Under the pieces are notes generated by a model. It did not search any database, was not told the origin of the DNA, and saw only the letters and a list, made by a program, of their open reading frames with translations. From the NCBI GenBank assembly GCA_027487485.1, contig JAIYDN010000094.1, positions 1 to 43,369 of the forward strand: a DNA stretch of 43,369 nucleotides, given 5' to 3'. Below are positions 15,680-24,260 of this stretch, piece after piece; the first letter of the stretch is position 1; the number at the start of each line of letters is the position of its first letter. Origin of the DNA: Planctomycetaceae bacterium (lineage in GTDB: Bacteria > Planctomycetota > Planctomycetia > Pirellulales > Pirellulaceae). The position numbers and the translations under genes were made by a program.

Positions 15680-18370
15680 TTGAACAATTTAAAAACGGGT
15701 GCTGCTATCGTTTTTGTAACTGGCGCCACGGGGTATGTGGGGGGCCGGCTTGTTCCATCACTCCTTCGTGCAGGCTATCAAGTGCGATGTTTGGCTCGGG
15801 AGCCACGCAAGCTGGAAGCAAGGCCATGGCGAAACGATTCCAACGTCGATGTTGTTGCAGGCGACCTCACGAAAGTGGATGAGCTTATCGAGCAGTTGAG
15901 CGGCTGTTCTGTTGCCTATTTCTTAGTTCATTCGATGGAGGCGTCTGGAGGAAAGTATGCCGAACGAGATCTATTGTTAGCTTCCAACTTTGCCGCGGCC
16001 GCAAAGGCAGCAGGAGTACAACGGATCATCTACCTTGGCGGCCTGGGGGAACTGGGCGATGGTCTTAGTCAGCATCTACGTTCGCGGCGCGAGGTCGAAA
16101 ACACGCTAGGCGGGACGGGAATTCCGGTCACCACGTTTCGCGCTGCAATGATTATTGGATCTGGCTCCGCCTCTTTTGAAATTCTTCGTTATCTAGTGGA
16201 ACGCCTGCCCGTGATGGTAACGCCCTCGTGGGTGACGACCGAATCGCAGCCGGTTGCCATTAGCGACGTTTTGCATTGGCTTGTGCGTTGCCTGCAAGTG
16301 CCATCGACGCTCGGTCAAACGCTGGAGATTGGCGGGCCCGATATCTTGCCTTATCGGGAATTGATGAAAATCATGGCGGAAGAATTGCACATTCCAAAGA
16401 GATGGATCGTGCCAGTCCCCATCCTGACTCCGAAGCTAAGTTCGCTTTGGATCAGTTTGGTGACACCGGTTTCGTACAAAATCGCACGGCCTCTGGCGGA
16501 AGGGCTTCGCAATCGTGTTGTCGTGACCGACGACAAAACCCAACGCATGATGCCACACGAAGCGCTCGGGGTTCGCGAGGCAATCAGGAGGGCATTGCAA
16601 AAGATCGAGTCGAACGAAGTCGAAACCCGTTGGTCGGTTGCTGGACCGATAGTAGGCGATCCCCATTGGGCGGGAGGGAAAGTTTTTACGGACCGACGCT
16701 CGGTGGTTATTCACGCAGATCCTGCGGCGGTCTTCGCGGCGGTATGCCGAATTGGCGGCGGAAACGGCTGGTATGCCGGTGATATTCTTTGGCGTCTTCG
16801 CGGTTGGATGGATACGTTGGTCGGCGGCCCAGGGCTTCGTCGTGGGCGACGGGATAGCGAACGAGTCGAATTCGGAGAAACGCTCGACTTTTGGCGGGTA
16901 GTTGGCATCGATCGCGACCGGTCCTTATCCTTGCTGGCGGAAATGAAATTACCTGGGGTCGCCATGCTCGACTTCAATCTCCATTCGGATGGGGAGATCG
17001 CACGGACTAGACTGACTATGACTGCTCGGTATCGCCCCCGAGGGTTGTTGGGAATTTTGTATTGGTACTCAGTCGTCCCGCTCCACAATATCGTGTTTGG
17101 TGGGATGTTGAAGGGCATAAGAAAAGCTGCGGAGAAATCTCAATTGAACAATGCGGTTTTGACGCCGTCTGATGCAAAGGTCCCGAAGGCCGAGCTAGAA
17201 ACTTCGGCTTCGGCTGAGGGCTCGAAGACCGTGCCGGGCTACGGACGCGCACGGCTGTGGTTAGGGATCTCGGGGGTCGGCACCATGGTGACTCTTGCGT
17301 CGCTTATGCTCTTTACAGGGTTCCGGCCAAGTTTTGTGCCTGAAGCAGAGGCCTCCGTGGCAAGTCAGACGTTGGGATTGGTATGTTTCTTCGCCATCTA
17401 CATTCTGATCCAGCTTCCTTTTGATTTTCTGGGGGGATATTGGCTGCCCAAACGATATGGACGTTCTCATCCGTCGCTTGGACTTTTCGTAAGCAGTTTG
17501 CTTCGAGGCGCACTGGTTCACGGTGCTCTCTTGCTGAGTAGTGCGTGTGTGTTGATGGTCGCAGGCAGATATGTAGGTAGTGCGGGCAGCGTTCTCGCAG
17601 GTCTGTCGATTGCATTTTTGCTACTCTACTTTCGTTTGCAACTGGCGAAATGGATATCCCGGTTGTACGTCACAATCGATTCATCTCGGTCAACTGCAAG
17701 GAAGATGGTTGACCAGCAAGCTGTCTTCAACGTGCAGTGCCACGATGAAGGATTTACCGGCGGGTTCACCGGTGTGTTCACTCCGAAAGAGCAGCTGTTT
17801 CCGGCTCGTTGGCGAGAAGTGCTTGGACCGGAAGGGACTGCTCTTGCGTTGCATCGGAGGACGCTGGCGGTGACGACCCGAAGTTGGTTACGTGGTCGAG
17901 TGCTTGCGCTATCGTTTACAGTGGTTGGATTGCTGTTAACCTCACTGCTCGTTGGGGGCGAACAGCTTGGTACCGCATGGGGCATGATTCAATTCAGTCT
18001 ATGGTTCAGCCTATGGTCGTTTGTGGGGCTGTTGACATTGCCAACACTAAGTCGTCGAGGAGTCATCGAGATTGACGAGCGAGCTCAGTCGGATGGATAT
18101 CCGGTCGCATTAATGCGCGACGTCACAGAACGACTCGATCGGTTGCAAGACGGTGAGCCAGTTCGGCCATCGATCGTCGAGACGATCTTCCATCCGGTCC
18201 CGAGCGTTGAGAACCGGCTTGATGGGCCACGTTCGCATCAGGTCTTGGGCTTCTGGGATGCCGCTCGCACTTCTATCTACATCAGCAGTGCAGGGCTTGG
18301 ATTGCTGGGACGTGCTGTCCATTGCAATTGCGGTCGGCCATCGCTTTGGGTTTTTCTGCCCACCGATTGA
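15680..18370 (+). CDS. SDR (NAD(P)-binding) + DUF2867 + multi-pass membrane domain fusion protein
   Basis: About 896 residues. The start is taken as TTG 15680, preceded by GGAG at 15671-15674; a TTG at 15635 would add 15 residues ahead of the Rossmann fold. Domains: an extended/atypical SDR (about residues 8-290) with the nucleotide loop VTGATGYVGG; DUF2867 (PF11066, about 330-480, from HWAGGKVFTDRRSVVIHADP to HNIVFGGM); a short linker; then a membrane-embedded region of several hydrophobic helices (about 525-660 and 740-800). The C-terminus ends in a Cys-Asn-Cys-Gly-Arg-Pro motif. SDR-DUF2867 proteins are common, but the roughly 400-residue membrane part is not part of that family and I do not recognise it. 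The NAD(P)-dependent part probably works at the cytoplasmic face of the membrane. The tail looks complete, so this is a fusion and not a frameshift product. Confidence 0.8.
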   Translation: MNNLKTGAAIVFVTGATGYVGGRLVPSLLRAGYQVRCLAREPRKLEARPWRNDSNVDVVAGDLTKVDELIEQLSGCSVAYFLVHSMEASGGKYAERDLLLASNFAAAAKAAGVQRIIYLGGLGELGDGLSQHLRSRREVENTLGGTGIPVTTFRAAMIIGSGSASFEILRYLVERLPVMVTPSWVTTESQPVAISDVLHWLVRCLQVPSTLGQTLEIGGPDILPYRELMKIMAEELHIPKRWIVPVPILTPKLSSLWISLVTPVSYKIARPLAEGLRNRVVVTDDKTQRMMPHEALGVREAIRRALQKIESNEVETRWSVAGPIVGDPHWAGGKVFTDRRSVVIHADPAAVFAAVCRIGGGNGWYAGDILWRLRGWMDTLVGGPGLRRGRRDSERVEFGETLDFWRVVGIDRDRSLSLLAEMKLPGVAMLDFNLHSDGEIARTRLTMTARYRPRGLLGILYWYSVVPLHNIVFGGMLKGIRKAAEKSQLNNAVLTPSDAKVPKAELETSASAEGSKTVPGYGRARLWLGISGVGTMVTLASLMLFTGFRPSFVPEAEASVASQTLGLVCFFAIYILIQLPFDFLGGYWLPKRYGRSHPSLGLFVSSLLRGALVHGALLLSSACVLMVAGRYVGSAGSVLAGLSIAFLLLYFRLQLAKWISRLYVTIDSSRSTARKMVDQQAVFNVQCHDEGFTGGFTGVFTPKEQLFPARWREVLGPEGTALALHRRTLAVTTRSWLRGRVLALSFTVVGLLLTSLLVGGEQLGTAWGMIQFSLWFSLWSFVGLLTLPTLSRRGVIEIDERAQSDGYPVALMRDVTERLDRLQDGEPVRPSIVETIFHPVPSVENRLDGPRSHQVLGFWDAARTSIYISSAGLGLLGRAVHCNCGRPSLWVFLPTD

Positions 18371-18395
18371 TTTTTCGAATTTCGCAGCAACGCTA

Positions 18396-18431
18396 TTCAC
18401 ACTCGCGGTTTCTGTGTGTATACTGTGTATA
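18396..18431 (+). promoter_or_regulatory. Strong sigma-70-type promoter with overlapping operator for the GntR-ABC operon
   Basis: TTCACA (18396-18401) and TATACT (18419-18424) are exactly 17 bases apart, the best promoter in the window. The start point expected about 7 bases after the -10 falls on the A of the ATG at 18431. Overlapping it are a direct repeat TGTGTATA (18415-18422 and 18424-18431) and an inverted repeat TATAC-TGT-GTATA (18419-18431). A regulator bound here would cover the -10 and start site, as expected for autorepression by the YtrA-type GntR protein encoded next. Confidence 0.65.
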
Positions 18432-18829
18432 TGACAATGCACAGCTGGATTACCATTTCGCTCGGTGACCCACGGCCGCTGTATCTGCAAGTGATGGAGC
18501 AGATCAAGCGACGCGTGGCGGTGGGCGATTTAGCGCCTGGGGCGGAACTTCCTTCGATTCGCGAGCTTGCGGCTGGACTTCAGGTGAGTGTTATTACGAT
18601 CAAGCGGGCCTATTTGGAATTGGAACGCGATGGGGTGATTTCGACCCGGCAAGGCAAAGGGTCGGTTGTAGCCGATCGGCCTGGATTGCAAGCGTCCGTA
18701 CAAGAAGGTGAATTACGAGACCACATCAAGCAAGTGATTGGTCTTGGCTTGCTTTTGGGGATTTCTAAAACCGAAATGCAACGGCGAATTGCCGACGCAT
18801 ATGAACAGAATCAAAAAGGTGGCAAATGA
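18431..18829 (+). CDS. GntR family transcriptional regulator, YtrA-like subfamily
   Basis: 132 residues from ATG 18431 (18437 is possible, and GTG 18416 lies inside the promoter). A winged helix-turn-helix (about residues 15-82) has the GntR pattern PLYLQVMEQIKRRVAVGDL, LPSIRELA, VSVITIKRAYLELERDGVI and RQGKGSVV. The short C-terminal helical tail, in place of a large effector domain, places it in the YtrA subfamily. Such proteins typically repress an adjacent ABC transporter operon and respond to envelope or antibiotic stress. The stop codon overlaps the ATG of the ABC ATPase by four bases (ATGA). No Shine-Dalgarno precedes the ATG, and the promoter predicts a leaderless message. Confidence 0.88.
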   Translation: MTMHSWITISLGDPRPLYLQVMEQIKRRVAVGDLAPGAELPSIRELAAGLQVSVITIKRAYLELERDGVISTRQGKGSVVADRPGLQASVQEGELRDHIKQVIGLGLLLGISKTEMQRRIADAYEQNQKGGK

Positions 18830-19749
18830 CATCAGAACTGGCGAGTTCGACGGAAACGGTGTTCGCTGCATCCTTGAAGGGTGTTAGCAAATCGTACAAG
18901 CATTTCAAGCTGGACAACATCGACTTTGCGGTCGAACGGGGGACCGTGGCTGGGTTGATTGGTCCGAACGGGGCGGGGAAATCCACCACGATGCGAATCC
19001 TCTTAGGATTGGTTCATCCGGATGCGGGAACGGCGATGGCGATGGGCAAGCCGATCTCGTCCAGCGAAGCTTCCGCAAAACAAGATATCGGCTATTTTTC
19101 TGATGATATGCGACTGTATAAGCCCGAATCGATCGGCTGGCACATGCAGTTTGTGCGATCGCTTTATCCGACATGGGATGACGATTATGCGACTCAGTTG
19201 TTGGAGCGGTTTGGGCTGATCGAACAACAAATCGTCAAGGGTTTATCGCATGGCCAACGGGTCAAAGCCATGCTGTTGCTGATTCTTGCTCGACGGCCCA
19301 AGTTGCTCGTCTTAGATGAACCAACGAACGGTCTGGACCCGGTTGCCAAACATGAAATTCTGTCCGAACTGATGCGGGTCGTACAGGACGACAGTCGAAC
19401 GATTCTTTACTCGTCGCACAACACGCAGGATGTAGAGCAAATCAGCGACACGATCACGTTTATTGATCGGGGCCGAGTGATCGCGTCGAGCAATCGAGAT
19501 GTTTTCCTGGATCAGTGGAAACGTATTCAGCTTCAAGCCCCCGAAGGGTGGCATATGCCTGTGATGGAAGGGGTACGCACGGAGTCCAGTTATCGCAGTC
19601 TGCATGTCCTTTCCGCCAGTCAGTACTGCGATCAGATATCGGCACAATTGCAGCAATCCGGAGCCGTCATCGAAACCGTGAAACCGATGACGCTCGAAGA
19701 AATTTTTGTCAGTATTGTCATGCGTGGACGAGAGGCGAATCAATCATGA
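18826..19749 (+). CDS. ABC transporter ATP-binding protein (YtrB-like)
   Basis: 307 residues. All nucleotide-binding motifs are present: Walker A GPNGAGKST (46-54), a degenerate signature LSHGQ (140-144), Walker B LLVLDEP with D164/E165, and the H-loop His198 in SSHNT. The C-terminal ~90 residues after the ATPase core form a short accessory region. As the ATPase of a GntR-linked transporter it should pair with the permease that follows through a four-base ATGA overlap. Substrate is unknown; relatives export peptides, antibiotics or lipids or act in envelope stress. Expression should follow the upstream regulator. Confidence 0.92.
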   Translation: MTSELASSTETVFAASLKGVSKSYKHFKLDNIDFAVERGTVAGLIGPNGAGKSTTMRILLGLVHPDAGTAMAMGKPISSSEASAKQDIGYFSDDMRLYKPESIGWHMQFVRSLYPTWDDDYATQLLERFGLIEQQIVKGLSHGQRVKAMLLLILARRPKLLVLDEPTNGLDPVAKHEILSELMRVVQDDSRTILYSSHNTQDVEQISDTITFIDRGRVIASSNRDVFLDQWKRIQLQAPEGWHMPVMEGVRTESSYRSLHVLSASQYCDQISAQLQQSGAVIETVKPMTLEEIFVSIVMRGREANQS

Positions 19750-20414
19750 ATCTAAATGCCATTCAAATTTTGTTTCTGAAGGATTTGTTTCTGAGTCGGC
19801 GGCAATTGTTCGCCTACTTTGTAGGAGGGATGGTCGCGTCAGCGCTTGCATGCGTCCCCAATTCGACCATTTCTTTCATCGGTTTCATTTTGGTAATCAC
19901 CGTTGCTATTGCAGCAGGCATTCATTTGATCGGTACGTTGATGATTGCGGAATCAACCGACCAGACTCGGATGTTTGTCATGAGTTTGCCAATCAGTTTG
20001 CTGGACTATTCCATTGGGAAAATGGCAGTTGTGATGACAACCTACCTGATTCCATGGACTTCCATGTTGGCGTGCCTAGTCATTGCTACCATGACCATGG
20101 GCAAACAGGGCAGTGTGGTGGTACTGCCGGCCATCTTCTTGTTTCTTCTGTGTAGTTTCTTGCTGCAATTGGTAACTGCGGTCGTTTCCGAGTCGGCTGG
20201 ATGGACGATCTGCGTCATGGTTGGCGGAAACATTTGTCTGAATGTTTTCTTGATGAAGCTGTTTCAGGATCCAGAGGTTGCTGAAGTCGTCAAAGGGAAC
20301 ATCGTGCAGTGGCCTATGTTGGTTTTGCAGATGATTGCGGGCGAGCTATTGGTTATCTGTCTAGCATTGGTTGTGGCTGTGCTGTTCCAGTTTCGCAAGC
20401 GGGATTTAATTTAA
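19746..20414 (+). CDS. ABC transporter permease (ABC-2-like), partner of the GntR-linked ATPase
   Basis: 222 residues starting at ATG 19746, which overlaps the ATPase stop; a longer frame from 19515 lies inside the ATPase gene and is not used. The protein is very hydrophobic with about six predicted membrane helices (for example FAYFVGGMVASALACVP, FIGFILVITVAIAAGIHLI and VLPAIFLFLLCSFLLQLVTA). Conserved MSLPISLLDYSIGKM after the second or third helix resembles small ABC-2 type permeases. It has no ATPase domain and must work with the preceding protein, probably as a homodimer. The acyltransferase gene starts with no gap after its stop, so the four genes look like one transcript. Confidence 0.83.
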   Translation: MNLNAIQILFLKDLFLSRRQLFAYFVGGMVASALACVPNSTISFIGFILVITVAIAAGIHLIGTLMIAESTDQTRMFVMSLPISLLDYSIGKMAVVMTTYLIPWTSMLACLVIATMTMGKQGSVVVLPAIFLFLLCSFLLQLVTAVVSESAGWTICVMVGGNICLNVFLMKLFQDPEVAEVVKGNIVQWPMLVLQMIAGELLVICLALVVAVLFQFRKRDLI

Positions 20415-21605
20415 ATGGACTCAGGGCCCGTGCAGCAAGTGAACTGCGGGAAGGAAGCACCGGCACAGCGTATCCATTATCTGGATAACCTTCGAGCAGC
20501 CGCGATGTTGTTTGGTGTGTTCTTGCATTCTGCGCTCGCCTATGCACAGCCCGCTCAATCCTTTTGGCTGGCGACAGACACCAGTTCGAGCGTCGCGATC
20601 GATGCCAGCATCTGGTTCATCCATTTGTTTCGCATGAGTTTGTTCTTTTTCCTTTCAGGGTACTTTGCGAAGTTAGTTATCGAGAAGAAGGGGATAAAGA
20701 ACTTTCTTTGGAATCGCTTCTTGCGGATCGTGGTCCCGTTCGTCTTGTTCTATCCCTTTCTGTTGGCGGCCATGATCGCCGTCATCGTCTTCGCAGTGTC
20801 GTATTTGACGGACCCCCAGGGCTTGATGGGGATGATTGCAGCAGCAGCAAAAGACAAAACAGCCGCTCAGAAAAGTCAAACGAACAGCACGATGCATCTT
20901 TGGTTCCTGTATTACCTTGCGGCCTTTTCGGTCCTCGGCGCATTGATGCATCGATTCAAAGGTATCAAACTAGCTTCACTGTTTCGGTATCCCATTTTTT
21001 TTCTGCTGTCCCCTTTAGTCTTGGTTCCGAGCGCTCTCGCGGCAGGAAGTCCCGTGCCTGCGCCGGAGTCCTTTATCCCTTTATGGTGGCCATTGGTGTT
21101 TTATGGGTGGTTCTATGCTGCTGGCTGGCAACTGTTTGGACGGGAAAACAATCTGGAAATATTGCGCCCCTACGCATGGCACATTTTTGGCATTTCTGTC
21201 ATTTTGTTCGTTCCCTACTACATGCTGTTGCCGGTGATGGATTTGAAGACTATCGTTGAATCGCCCTCGCCTCAGAGCGCGTGGGTTCTGGGAACAGAAG
21301 CTCTCTTGACTGCTTATCTTTCCGTGATGCTAACAGTTGCGTCTTTGTTGTTTGGCAAGCGATATCTTTCCGGTCGAAGCCCTCTTCTAGCGTTTGTCGC
21401 CGACGCGTCCTATTGGGTGTATTTGCTTCATCTTCCGATTGCGATCTTTCTTCAGACACTTCTGATTCCGTCACCGCTGCCGCTGTGGCTGAAGCTCATG
21501 GTCGTTTTGTCAGGTACCTTGGTTTTTTGTTTCGCCACCTATGTGGTGTTTGTTCGCTATACTCCCTTGGGGTGGTTGCTGCACGGAAAACGCGCTTTCC
21601 CCTAA
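20415..21605 (+). CDS. Acyltransferase 3 family membrane protein (OpgC/MdoC-like)
   Basis: 396 residues. The N-terminus RIHYLDNLRAAAMLFGVFLHSALAY has the Arg/Asp and His pattern of acyltransferase family 3 (PF01757). About ten hydrophobic segments follow, with the typical FFFLSGYFAKLVIEKKG and FLWNRFLRIVVPF. Members transfer acyl groups to sugars, glucans or peptidoglycan-linked substrates; OpgC succinylates periplasmic glucans, and the planctomycete sequence resembles that branch. The start codon lies directly after the permease stop, so it is translated from the same operon. It may modify an envelope molecule handled or monitored by the ABC transporter, which is inference. Confidence 0.87.
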   Translation: MDSGPVQQVNCGKEAPAQRIHYLDNLRAAAMLFGVFLHSALAYAQPAQSFWLATDTSSSVAIDASIWFIHLFRMSLFFFLSGYFAKLVIEKKGIKNFLWNRFLRIVVPFVLFYPFLLAAMIAVIVFAVSYLTDPQGLMGMIAAAAKDKTAAQKSQTNSTMHLWFLYYLAAFSVLGALMHRFKGIKLASLFRYPIFFLLSPLVLVPSALAAGSPVPAPESFIPLWWPLVFYGWFYAAGWQLFGRENNLEILRPYAWHIFGISVILFVPYYMLLPVMDLKTIVESPSPQSAWVLGTEALLTAYLSVMLTVASLLFGKRYLSGRSPLLAFVADASYWVYLLHLPIAIFLQTLLIPSPLPLWLKLMVVLSGTLVFCFATYVVFVRYTPLGWLLHGKRAFP

Positions 21606-21897
21606 TCATTGATGAAGCGAGTAAGTGCCACGGCAAAAACAAACCTATCGAAGGATGCCGGTGAAATTCCGAGACTTGGGTTTGCGATCGAATACGAACC
21701 AATAGCGCAAATTCTAAGAAGTGTCCGCCAGCACTTGCTTCCTCACGGCGACCAAGAGACAATGCGAACTAGAATGCTAGCGATATAAGCTAGTTTGCTG
21801 ACTCGACCAACCCTCACGGGTCCTCATGCATTAGCGCTGTGTGCCATCTACTGCGGCTGTTTTGGTCCGTCAATATTCATAAAGGCTCGGACTTAAA

Positions 21898-23250
21898 ATG
21901 TATCGAAACGTGCTTGCGTGTTGTCTTCCTACATTGAGGAAAGTGAGCAGTAATAGAGAAGCAATTCAACAGGCAAAACGTCGACAGGCCAAACGTGCGC
22001 TTCGCTTGGAGTCGCTGGAAGTCCGTTCGCTGATGGCAGGTCAAGTCTTTCAGCAGATTCCTGTCGAGCTTACCAATTTAGAACAGTTATCGCTGGAACT
22101 GGTGAACCGTGCACGTGCAAATCCTCAGGCGGAAGCGACTCGCTTTGGTATCGGGCTCAACGATGGTCTTGCATCTCCGAATCTCATTACAGCCTCACCG
22201 AAGCAGCCCCTTACCCCGGAAAGTCGCCTAGCACTGTCGGCCCGCCGTCATTCGCAGGACATGATCGATCGCGATTACTTTGCCCACGATGCGAAGGCCC
22301 CAGCGCCGAATGGAATTACGCCATCGGCTCGAGCAACGAGCGTCGGTTTCGGCTCTGACGTTTCCGAGAATATTGCCTATGTATCGACCGATGGCAGGTC
22401 GACGCTCGCTTCAGTACTAGAATTGCATTCCAATCTCTTCAAGAGTGTCACGGGGCACCGCAGCAATATGCTCTCAGACAACTTTGATGTGGTTGGCATT
22501 GGGGTTGTCGCAGGCGACTTCACCGACCCTCCTTTGGACGGTGGGCAGACATTCGCAGCCTTATTCAGGACGGAGGTTTTCGGCAACAGCGATTCCAGTG
22601 CCCATGTGTTGCATGCTGGTTCGATTACCGGTGTGGTGTTTCGAGACGATCAGGTCGATGATGATTTTTATTCGATTGGCGAAGGCGTATCGGGGATTGG
22701 AATCGAGGCGAGGTCGGCATCCGGTGATGTTTATGCCACAGTGACCGGTGCCAGCGGAGGGTACCGACTGAATGTACCCGCTGGGACCTATACGGTCGTC
22801 TCTCGAACCGGTGACCGGATTTTTGGACTCGGAACGGCGACAATCGTGGACAAAAACGTGAAGCTCGATCTGATGACGGACCGTATTCCTGCTCAAGACA
22901 ACTTCGACTTTGATGCAAATCGAGACGGGTTAGTGTCCTATTTGGATGCCTTGGTTGTTATCAATTTCTTGAATCTCAATACATCCGATTCCAGTTTGTC
23001 GCAGGCGACCAGAAATGCCTTTGACATCAATAAAAACAGCACCGTCGACCCATTTGATGTGTTGCTGCTGATCAATCAACTCAATCGTCAGAATGGGACG
23101 GGAACTGGAGAAGGTGAAAGCGAAGAGAAATCCCCTGCAAAACCTTCTTTCAAGGAGACGTCGCATCGAACCAGCGACGCGTCGACTGTTGCTTGGAATA
23201 TGGTAGACTTGGATTCAGTAGGTGCCGGTCGTAAAAAGGGCTGGTGCTGA
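21898..23250 (+). CDS. Secreted CAP/SCP-domain protein with planctomycete signal and C-terminal dockerin
   Basis: 450 residues. The N-terminus is basic, then RLESLEVRSLMAG (36-48) gives the planctomycete export signal. A CAP domain (PF00188, about 64-230) has the expected ELVNRARANP opening, YFAH (H130), SENIA (E157) and GHRSNML (H187). A Cna-B/SdrD-like domain (about 240-328) and a type I dockerin-like pair of calcium-binding loops (DANRDGLVSYLDAL at 339-352 and DINKNSTVDPFDVLL at 376-390) follow, then a low-complexity tail. CAP proteins are secreted and of varied function; a dockerin implies docking to a cohesin-like partner or a calcium-stabilised surface structure. No Shine-Dalgarno is clear at the ATG. 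It is the first gene of a cluster with glycosyltransferase, methyltransferase and asparagine synthase, but its promoter may be separate. Confidence 0.88.
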   Translation: MYRNVLACCLPTLRKVSSNREAIQQAKRRQAKRALRLESLEVRSLMAGQVFQQIPVELTNLEQLSLELVNRARANPQAEATRFGIGLNDGLASPNLITASPKQPLTPESRLALSARRHSQDMIDRDYFAHDAKAPAPNGITPSARATSVGFGSDVSENIAYVSTDGRSTLASVLELHSNLFKSVTGHRSNMLSDNFDVVGIGVVAGDFTDPPLDGGQTFAALFRTEVFGNSDSSAHVLHAGSITGVVFRDDQVDDDFYSIGEGVSGIGIEARSASGDVYATVTGASGGYRLNVPAGTYTVVSRTGDRIFGLGTATIVDKNVKLDLMTDRIPAQDNFDFDANRDGLVSYLDALVVINFLNLNTSDSSLSQATRNAFDINKNSTVDPFDVLLLINQLNRQNGTGTGEGESEEKSPAKPSFKETSHRTSDASTVAWNMVDLDSVGAGRKKGWC

Positions 23251-23291
23251 CCGAAGAACTTCTCTGCCATCGACGTTCCTGAAAAATCTGC

Positions 23292-24260
23292 ATGCAAACA
23301 ACGTCTTCTACCGATCGACCATCGATTTCACTGATTATTCCCGCGTACAACGAAGCGGCCTCCATTGGCCAAGTTGTTACTTCTGCGTCCCAGATTTTAA
23401 CTCGGCACAGCTACCCGCATGAAATCGTAGTGGTGGTTGACGGTGCAACCGACGAAACGGCTCAAGTTGCCGCTGCTGCGGGGGCCAAGATTGTTCGCCA
23501 CTCCATGAACTTCGGATACGGACGCAGTCTGAAAAGTGGGATCCTAGCGGCGGACAACGATCTGATTGCCATCGCCGATGCGGATAGCACTTATCCAATC
23601 GAACGCCTGCCGGAGCTGATTGCAATCGCAGGCTCCGTGGACATGGCCATCGGTGCCAGAACAGGGGTACTGTATCACGGTTCGATTTGGAAGCGGATCG
23701 GTCGAATCGTATTTCGCTGGTTAAGCGAATTTTCAGCAGGACAACGTATCGACGATATCAACTCCGGTATGCGAGTATTCCGTCGAAGTCAAATCGTCCC
23801 CTTCTTCCCGATCATCAGCGCAGGGTTTTCCTTCACAACCACTTCTACCCTGGCATATCTTCTCAACGACCTGAGCATTCGATACTTGCCAATCGAGTAC
23901 CGAGCGCGCGAGGGACGTTCGAAGGTTCGGCATTTTCGAGATTCATTGCGGGCTTTGCAAATCATTTTGGAGGCGATACTCCGTTGCAATCCGATCAAGG
24001 CCTTTATCCTGCTTGTTGCACCATTGATCGCGTTAAGCATTTTTTTACTTCTTGTGTCGCTTCTGATAGGTTCAGGCGGTTGCTTTTTCGCATCGATCAT
24101 GAGTCTTTGTAGTGGCCTTGTGATACTGTCGATCGGCTTCTTGGCGGTGGCTATTTCACCCTACCGTCGCACGATAGAGACTCGATCGTATGCAGTTACG
24201 GTTCAAGCGGCGTCGATTCCCGGTCGATTTGCTTCGAACACTGATGAACTGCCACAATGA
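23292..24260 (+). CDS. Glycosyltransferase family 2 (DPM1/polyprenyl-phosphate type)
   Basis: 322 residues. The GT-A fold starts with ISLIIPAYNEAASIG (12-26), VVVDGATDET (47-56), and IADADSTYP (94-102) with D96/D98 as the DxD metal site; RIDDINSGMRVFRR and AGFSFTTT fit the polyprenyl-phosphate mannose/glucose synthase branch. Two C-terminal membrane helices (about 238-262 and 266-289) anchor it. It probably loads a sugar onto a lipid carrier for surface glycan assembly or protein glycosylation. Its last four bases (ATGA) overlap the start of the methyltransferase gene, so the two are translationally coupled. Confidence 0.88.
   Translation: MQTTSSTDRPSISLIIPAYNEAASIGQVVTSASQILTRHSYPHEIVVVVDGATDETAQVAAAAGAKIVRHSMNFGYGRSLKSGILAADNDLIAIADADSTYPIERLPELIAIAGSVDMAIGARTGVLYHGSIWKRIGRIVFRWLSEFSAGQRIDDINSGMRVFRRSQIVPFFPIISAGFSFTTTSTLAYLLNDLSIRYLPIEYRAREGRSKVRHFRDSLRALQIILEAILRCNPIKAFILLVAPLIALSIFLLLVSLLIGSGGCFFASIMSLCSGLVILSIGFLAVAISPYRRTIETRSYAVTVQAASIPGRFASNTDELPQ

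Noticed and set aside
19515-19745. Upstream extension of the ABC permease
   Set aside because: It is out-of-frame sequence within the ATPase gene; the hydrophobic protein begins at the ATG overlapping the ATPase stop.
21767-21795. AACTAG ... CTAGTT hairpin after the acyltransferase gene
   Set aside because: The six-base AT-rich stem with a 17-base loop is too weak for a terminator, and no U-run follows.
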